NCBI RefSeq assembly: GCF_040546765.1
Contig: NZ_JBEPOK010000001.1
Coordinates: 2,294,001 to 2,358,000, forward strand
Direction: 5' to 3'
DNA length: 64,000 nucleotides
DNA from: Arthrobacter sp. OAP107
GTDB taxonomy: Bacteria; Actinomycetota; Actinomycetes; Actinomycetales; Micrococcaceae
Shown: piece by piece, positions 59,598 through 64,000 of the stretch
Numbering within the stretch: the stretch's first letter is position 1
How the letters are laid out: each line of letters opens with the position of its first letter
The notes under the pieces: model-generated
Told to the model about the DNA's origin: nothing
Seen by the model: the letters and a program-made list of their open reading frames with translations, nothing else
Database searches by the model: none
Made by a program: the position numbers and the translations under genes

Positions 59598-59945
59598 CCG
59601 CTCCAGCGCTCCAGCCAGTACGTCTTCGGCGTCCTGGCTGGAGCGTCTTTCTTTAACGTATTCGAGGTGGGTCTTGAAGCCCTCTTCCGGGGTTTCGCCG
59701 GGCAGCCCGGCACCGGGATTGCGCGACGCCGGGCGGCCGCAGTGGCGGCAGTCCCACAAGTCCGGAATCTGGTCGTCCGGCAGCTTAAGAAAGACAGGCC
59801 GCGTCTCGTGTCCCATGGCGCACCAGTAGGAGACACAAATACGTGGCAGGGGCTCCCCGAGAGGATCATCCCCCTGGTTCTTCATTCCGGCTCCTTGAAT
59901 GACACCCACGCGGGTGCCGCGGAATCCTGAAGAGGTATGCACCAT
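59568..59945 (-). CDS. rbpA: RNA polymerase-binding protein RbpA
   Basis: 125 residues, starting MVHTSSGFRGTRVGVIQGAG behind GAGGGAG. The zinc-ribbon-like core has Cys in SYWCAMGHETRPVF and the WDCRHCGRPA motif (Cys-x2-Cys). The sigma-interacting tail is FKTHLEYVKERRSSQDAEDV - LAGALERL. RbpA binds RNA polymerase and the principal sigma factor to support open-complex formation. The C-terminal codons double as the hairpin that ends the convergent operon. Confidence 0.93.
   Translation of the reverse strand: MVHTSSGFRGTRVGVIQGAGMKNQGDDPLGEPLPRICVSYWCAMGHETRPVFLKLPDDQIPDLWDCRHCGRPASRNPGAGLPGETPEEGFKTHLEYVKERRSSQDAEDVLAGALERLRAGRRLPD
59607..59654 (+). terminator. Rho-independent terminator of pgl, inside rbpA coding sequence
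   Basis: CGCTCCAGCCAG at 59607-59618 and its exact complement at 59634-59645, followed by TCTTTCTTT at 59646-59654. It starts 10 bp past the pgl stop on the plus strand. On the minus strand these bases encode KERRSSQDAEDVLAGALERL of RbpA. Confidence 0.88.
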
Positions 59946-60019
59946 GGGAACTCCCTCGCTGCTAATGGCGGCGCTGCCGTTAGATCCGATAGCGACAGTT
60001 TAGACGATATGAAGTGGAA

Positions 60020-60301
60020 CGGGTCACCTGGTCCGCCCGGGGTGCCGGCCATCATCGCCGGGGCCGGTCCTGCAGCGCCGGCTTGATGTGATTCGGTTGG
60101 CCTGATGCGGGGAGCGGCGCTGCAGGGCCTGTTTCCCGGCGGTCATGTCCTTTATCCCGGACGGGCCAGGTACACAGGGACGGGGGCCGGGGCCTTCTGT
60201 TTCACGGCATCCGTGGGTTGCCATTAGGCGGCTCCCGTGGCCTGGGTGACCAATCGGGGGTGCAATGGTAGTGCCACATGTGAGGTTGGGAGGTCCCGGC
60301 T
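60020..60301 (+). ncRNA. Candidate IS110 left-end non-coding region (possible bridge RNA)
   Basis: About 280 bp with no gene, upstream of the transposase. It is rich in self-complementary blocks: GGTCCTGCAGCGCCG at 60066-60080 pairs 14 of 15 with 60115-60129, and GC-rich segments such as GGCCATCATCGCCGGGGCC and CCGGACGGGCC recur. In IS110-group elements the region before the transposase encodes a structured bridge RNA. The assignment is by position and structure only; ends are not defined. Confidence 0.35.
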
Positions 60302-61407
60302 ATGTTCGAGCATACTTTCATTGGTCTGGATGTTCACGCGGTCAACGTAGTTGGTCATGCACTGAACCCAGGCACCGGTGAAATTGTCAGGCACACGATG
60401 GGCGTCGACCCGGCCGTAGTTCTGGAGTGGGTGCGGCGGTTCGAGCCGCCTGTCAAGGTTGTGTACGAGTCCGGCCCCACCGGGTTTTCTTTGGCCCGGT
60501 ACCTGCAGGAGGCGGGCATCAACTGTGTGGTGGCGGCTTCTTCAAAGCTGCTGAGGGCCCCCGGCGACCGGGTGAAAACGGACCGGCGGGATGCGCAGGT
60601 TCTGGCTGACATGCTGGCGGTCGGGTCGGTCACGGAGGTCCGCATCCCGGATCCTGACGAAGAAGCCTTGCGCGATCTGTCGCGGCTGCGCGCCGCCACG
60701 GCCAAGGACCTCGCGCACTCCCGCCAGCGGGTAAATGCCGTCCTGTTGCGCCACGGGATCCGCTACCCCAAAGTTACAAGGTGGACTCAGGAGCACCGTG
60801 CGTGGTTGCTCCACCAGCACTTTCCTGAGCTAGCGCTGCAGTTCACTTACGACGCCGATGTCGAGCAGGCCGAGCTGCTGGCCACCCACCTGGCGCGCAT
60901 CGATACACAAATCGCCAGCAGGGCGGCAAACTGCCGCTACACGCAGGTCATTGACGCACTGATGTGTCTTCGCGGCATCCGACTCACGACAGCGTTCGGG
61001 CTCGCCGTCGAGATCGGTGAATGGACCCGCTTCACCGGCTCGTCCATCGGCTCCTATCTTGGCCTGGTCCCCAGCGAAGAATCATCCGGCCAATCACGGC
61101 ACCAAGGCCCGATCACCAAGGCGGGGAACACCTACGCCCGAAGCCTCCTGATTGAAGCAGCCTGGCAGCACCGGCGCCCCTACTCCCGGCCGGGGGATCG
61201 ATTGCTGCGCCAGTTTGATCTCGTCCCCCAGCAACCCGCATCCGGGCTCTGGAAGGGAACCACCGGCTGCATCGCAAGTGGCGACACTTCGACGAACGCC
61301 ACAAGATGCCCGTCAAGGCCAACACCGCGATCGCCCGCGAACTCGCCGGCTGGTGCTGGTCTCTGGCGGCCCCGCTCCAGCAGGGAGGTCGCATGACCGC
61401 GGCCTAA
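60302..61407 (+). pseudogene. IS110-family transposase with C-terminal frameshift
   Basis: Starts MFEHTFIGLDVHAVNVVGHA. The RuvC-like DEDD residues are visible: Asp in GLDVHA (residue 9), Glu in VVYESGPTGFSLARYL near 54, and Asp in VKTDRRDAQVLADML near 94-100. The second domain has GSSIGSYLGLVPSEESSGQS and GPITKAGNTYARSLLIEAAW with the catalytic Ser region. At the five-C run 61225-61229 the frame slips. The original frame reads Ser/Pro/Arg text to TGA 61394, while the -1 frame gives RALEGNHRLHRKWRHFDERH, ANTAIARELAGWCWSLA and a TAA at 61405-61407. A one-base indel, or a less likely programmed slip, explains this. Confidence 0.8.
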
Positions 61408-61637
61408 CGAACGTGCCACCGAGCGGTGAAAGCAGCGGAGGGCGAAGGCCAGCATCCGGAGCTAACTCGAGAACGCACTATGAGCAGACGGGCCACCCAT
61501 CTCCGCCGACGCTCGATCTTAGACACCGATATTGCTCCAGCCGAACAAATCGTCCTGCGGTAACCAACCCGCGAATATCAGACTGACACTGCAGTCGACA
61601 ACGACCCGCCAACACCCCAGCAGCCCACCGCCCGGCT
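61408..61637. other. Right flank of the IS110 element
   Basis: 230 bp with no gene. Moderately AT-rich. No IS end or target duplication could be defined by eye. In IS1111-type relatives the structured RNA region lies downstream of the transposase, so this is the alternative place for a bridge RNA. Confidence 0.35.
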
Positions 61638-61696
61638 GGCATATGGATGAGCGGCCCCCAAAAAACCGAGCCCAGGAGGCCGCTCATCCATATGCC
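61638..61696. repeat. 19-bp perfect inverted repeat
   Basis: GGCATATGGATGAGCGGCC at 61638-61656 and its exact complement at 61678-61696, with a 21-bp loop that contains an A-run (CCCAAAAAACC). It lies between the IS110 flank and the secG terminator. It could be a terminator for leftward transcripts, a recombination site or paired element ends. Confidence 0.85.
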
Positions 61697-61749
61697 TCTT
61701 GACAACCGGATCTACATATCAGTGCGTGCTTCCCTTGGCGGCACGGAAA

Positions 61750-61791
61750 AGCCCGGCCCAATCAGGAACAGATCCTGACCGGGCCGGGCTC
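61750..61791 (-). terminator. Terminator of secG
   Basis: AGCCCGGCCCAATCAGGA at 61750-61767 pairs with TCCTGACCGGGCCGGGCT ending at 61790, with two internal mismatches and a short loop. TTTTCC follows on the minus strand. It lies just past the secG stop. Confidence 0.8.
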
Positions 61792-61816
61792 GTCGTACTA
61801 AACGGCTGCGTCAGCC

Positions 61817-62074
61817 TTAGGAGTCAGCCACACCCGTGAAGCGCATCAGCAGGCCGAGCGCGATAATCACGACGCCCCAGGTGACGCCGAGGATGATGGT
61901 GAACCTGTTCAGATTGCGCTCAGCAACGCCTGAGGAGGCCAGCCCCGAGCTCATGCCGCCGCCGAACATGTCCGACAGGCCGCCGCCGCGCCCCTTGTGG
62001 AGCAGGATGAGCAGGGTCAGCAGAAGGCTGGTAATGCCCAGCAGGATCTGCAGAATCACATGAAGAACGTCCAC
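61817..62074 (-). CDS. secG: SecG, preprotein translocase subunit
   Basis: 85 residues with two membrane helices (about 4-20 and 55-75). The characteristic loop LHKGRGGGLSDMFGGGMSSG lies between them at residues 26-45. Part of the SecYEG channel. 47 bp downstream of tpiA on the same strand, a common arrangement in actinobacteria. Confidence 0.93.
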   Translation of the reverse strand: MDVLHVILQILLGITSLLLTLLILLHKGRGGGLSDMFGGGMSSGLASSGVAERNLNRFTIILGVTWGVVIIALGLLMRFTGVADS

Positions 62075-62121
62075 GACGGCCTTTCCAAAGTTGGTGGATG
62101 CGGGAGCGTGCCGGTACCGGA

Positions 62122-62937
62122 CTAGTCCGTTACGAGGTGGCTCTCGAACTTGACAATATTAGCAAACTCAGCGGGATCAAGGCTGGCACCGCCCACCAGC
62201 ACGCCGTCGACGTCGCGCTCTTTGAGGATGGCGGCAGCGTTGCTGGCCTTGACCGAACCGCCGTACAGCAGGCGGACCTTGGCGGCCACGTCAGCGTCGA
62301 ACAGCTCGGTGAGCTCGGCACGGATCGCGGCGCACATCTCCTGGGCGTCCTCCGGGCCCGCAACCTCACCGGTGCCGATGGCCCAGACAGGCTCATAGGC
62401 GACGACGAGTTCGGCCGCCTGCTCGGGGGTGAGGCCTTCGACGTCGGCGCGGAGCTGGTCCAGTGTGTGCTGGACGTGTGTGCCCGCCTGGCGGATCTCC
62501 AGGCCTTCCCCGACGCAGAGCACGGGGATGAGGTTGTGGCGGTAGGCAGCCTTGACCTTGGCGTTCAGGACTTTGTCAGATTCAGCATGGATGGTCCGGC
62601 GTTCGCTGTGGCCGACGAGGACGTACTTGCAGCCGAGCTTGTTCAGGAACTGGCCGGAAATGTCCCCGGTGTAGGCGCCGGAATCGAACTGCGACAGGTC
62701 CTGGCCGCCGTAGACGATGTCCAGTTCGTCGCCCTGGACGAGGGTCTGCACACCCCGGAGGTCGGTGAAGGGCGGGAAGACGGCGGCTTCCACACGGCTG
62801 TAGTCGTGCTTGGCGTCGGACAGTGTCCAGGCCAGCTTCTGCAGGAGGGTGATGCCCTGGACGTGGTCCATGTTCATCTTCCAGTTGCCTGCGATCAAAG
62901 GCGTACGGTCAAAGGTGCCGTTGGTTGACGTAGTCAC
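62122..62937 (-). CDS. tpiA: Triose-phosphate isomerase
   Basis: 271 residues from GTG 62937, behind GGAG; an ATG 12 residues upstream has no site. TIM-barrel motifs: LIAGNWKMNMDHVQG near residues 14-28 (Asn, Lys), VLVGHSERRTIHAESD near 105-120 (His), catalytic Glu in VVAYEPVWAIGTG near 177-189, and LLYGGSVKASNAAAIL near 227-242. Interconverts DHAP and glyceraldehyde-3-P. Confidence 0.95.
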   Translation of the reverse strand: MTTSTNGTFDRTPLIAGNWKMNMDHVQGITLLQKLAWTLSDAKHDYSRVEAAVFPPFTDLRGVQTLVQGDELDIVYGGQDLSQFDSGAYTGDISGQFLNKLGCKYVLVGHSERRTIHAESDKVLNAKVKAAYRHNLIPVLCVGEGLEIRQAGTHVQHTLDQLRADVEGLTPEQAAELVVAYEPVWAIGTGEVAGPEDAQEMCAAIRAELTELFDADVAAKVRLLYGGSVKASNAAAILKERDVDGVLVGGASLDPAEFANIVKFESHLVTD

Positions 62938-62979
62938 GTGTTCTCCAATAGTGCCGGTCAATCTGCTGATCATGTGAAC

Positions 62980-63023
62980 AGCCGGCAGGGCGCCTCCGCG
63001 GTGCGGAAGGTGCCCTGCCGGCT
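62980..63023 (-). terminator. Hairpin between pgk and tpiA
   Basis: AGCCGGCAGGGC at 62980-62991 and its exact complement at 63012-63023. It starts 10 bp past the pgk stop, within what is otherwise a pgk-tpiA-secG operon. It may attenuate or process the transcript; tpiA could also have its own promoter in the remaining 40 bp. Confidence 0.75.
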
Positions 63024-63032
63024 GGTGTGTCT

Positions 63033-64000
63033 TTAGCGGTCCAGAACGCTCAGGCCGGGAAGTTCCTTGCCTTCAAGGTATTCCAGGCTGGCGCCGCCGC
63101 CGGTGGAAATGTGTCCGAACTGGTCATCGGCGAAGCCGAGCGTGCGGACGGCAGCGGCGGAGTCGCCGCCGCCGACGACGGTGAACGCGTCGGTCTCCGT
63201 CAGCGCCTGGGCGATGGCCCGGGTGCCTGCGGAAAATGCCTCGAACTCGAAGACGCCCATGGGGCCGTTCCAGAACACGGTCTTGGCGCCCTTGATCTGC
63301 TCGGCAAACGCCCGGGCGGACTCGGGTCCGATGTCCAGGCCGATGCCCTGCGCCCCGAAGCTGCTGCCTTCGATGGCGTCGGCGCTGACCGTCTCGTGGT
63401 CGGCGTCGGCGGCGAACTTGGCTGCCACCACGACGTCCGTTGGGATAACGAACTCCGTGCCGGCGTCGGCTGCGCGCTTGAGGTAGTCCTGGACGACCGG
63501 GATCTGGTCCTCTTCCAGCAGGCTTCCGGCCACCTTGTGACCCTCGGCTGCCAGGAACGTGAACAGCATGCCGCCGCCCACCAGGATGGTGTCAGCCTTG
63601 CCGAGCAGGTTGTCGATGACCGCGAGCTTGTCAGAAACCTTCGAACCGCCGAGGACCACAACGTAGGGACGCTGGGTGTCTGCGGTCAGCTTGCGGAGGA
63701 CTTCCACCTCGGTGCCCACAAGGTCGCCGAGGTACGACGGGAGCCGGGTGGCGACGTCGTAAACGCTGGCGTGCTTGCGGTGCACGGCGCCGAAGGCGTC
63801 GTTCACGAAGGCGCCGTTGTCACCGGTGAGTCCTACCAGTTCGTCAGCGAACGCGCCGCGCTCGGCCCCGTCCTTGCTGGTCTCGCGCGCGTCGAACCGC
63901 ACGTTCTCGAGGACCAGGACCTGGCCGTCCTGCAGCGCAGCCGCCTTCTCCTTGGCCGAGGGTCCTACCGTGTCCTCCGCGAGGGAGACAGGGAAGGAAG
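63033..64000 (-). CDS. pgk: Phosphoglycerate kinase (3' part, N-terminus outside window)
   Basis: The frame is open to the window edge; about 322 codons are present and the first 80 or so are missing. The visible start is FPVSLAEDTVGPSAKEKAAA. Motifs: VLENVRF, FVNDAFGAVHRKHASV, RPYVVVLGGSKVSDKLAVID, GGGMLFTFLAAEGHKVAGSL, and the ATP/3-PG segments VFWNGPMGVFEFEAF and VVGGGDSAAAVRTLGF, ending HISTGGGASLEYLEGKELPG. Substrate-level phosphorylation step of glycolysis. The gap gene normally lies upstream, beyond the window. Confidence 0.94.
   Translation of the reverse strand, partial: SFPVSLAEDTVGPSAKEKAAALQDGQVLVLENVRFDARETSKDGAERGAFADELVGLTGDNGAFVNDAFGAVHRKHASVYDVATRLPSYLGDLVGTEVEVLRKLTADTQRPYVVVLGGSKVSDKLAVIDNLLGKADTILVGGGMLFTFLAAEGHKVAGSLLEEDQIPVVQDYLKRAADAGTEFVIPTDVVVAAKFAADADHETVSADAIEGSSFGAQGIGLDIGPESARAFAEQIKGAKTVFWNGPMGVFEFEAFSAGTRAIAQALTETDAFTVVGGGDSAAAVRTLGFADDQFGHISTGGGASLEYLEGKELPGLSVLDR

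Noticed and set aside
1..64000. tRNA or rRNA genes
   Set aside because: I looked for cloverleaf-like and rRNA-like stretches, especially near the recombinase and the IS110 ends, and recognised none. A tRNAscan run would be decisive.

Overview
The window is a high-GC actinobacterial chromosome segment. It most likely comes from the Micrococcaceae, genus Arthrobacter or Pseudarthrobacter. The evidence is gene content rather than a marker sequence: RbpA, OpcA, a DUF3090 protein, a tkt-tal-pgi-zwf-opcA-pgl operon next to secG-tpiA-pgk, a sufR-B-D-ferredoxin-C-sufT operon beside an ABC exporter and ctaA/ctaB, and many GTG/TTG starts. No rRNA, tRNA or CRISPR array was seen.

Layout. (1) 1-1.5 kb: end of bioY, then bioM and bioN (biotin ECF transporter). 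(2) 1.5-9.1 kb: a sugar locus with a LacI-type repressor divergent from Gfo/Idh oxidoreductase - binding lipoprotein - two permeases - ThuA-like - second oxidoreductase. No ATPase is encoded, so a shared MsiK-type ATPase elsewhere is implied. The first oxidoreductase has lost its catalytic segment. Two near-palindromic operators lie in the divergent promoter region. (3) 9.2-10.5 kb: a Bcr/CflA-type MFS exporter.

(4) About 10.5-19.7 kb: a decaying accessory region. It holds a serine recombinase without a proper stop, orphan lipoproteins, small hypothetical genes, several frameshifted or nonsense pseudogenes, three IS110-family relics, an orphan DUF3090 gene and a 41-bp direct repeat about 6.6 kb apart. 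(5) 19.8-27.1 kb: AraC/GyrI-like regulator, Gfo/Idh oxidoreductase, DNA polymerase IV, a PEP-synthase/rifampicin-phosphotransferase-like enzyme and small genes. (6) 27.2-32.7 kb: one 1,855-residue secreted heme peroxidase with RTX-type calcium repeats, fibronectin-III and Ig-like domains. (7) 33.3-41.4 kb: mntH with an MntR/DtxR-like operator, an SDR, proline iminopeptidase, a thiolase/acyl-CoA ligase pair and a YpfJ-type metallopeptidase.

(8) 41.4-50.9 kb: Fe-S cluster assembly (suf) transcribed leftward from sufR, divergent from an ABC-2 exporter and ctaA, with ctaB convergent to ctaA. (9) 51.4-59.6 kb: pentose-phosphate and upper-glycolysis operon, ending in a terminator built from the coding sequence of the convergent rbpA gene. 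(10) 60-61.7 kb: an IS110-family element with a frameshifted transposase and structured flanks where a bridge RNA would be expected. (11) 61.8-64 kb: secG, tpiA and the 3' part of pgk.

The least expected signals are non-coding. A 32-bp tandem repeat occurs at three gene 3' ends (37.6, 49.5 and 49.8 kb), a 19-bp perfect inverted repeat lies at 61.64 kb, and the IS110 flanks look structured. All functional calls come from reading the sequence and motif recall. No database search was run.
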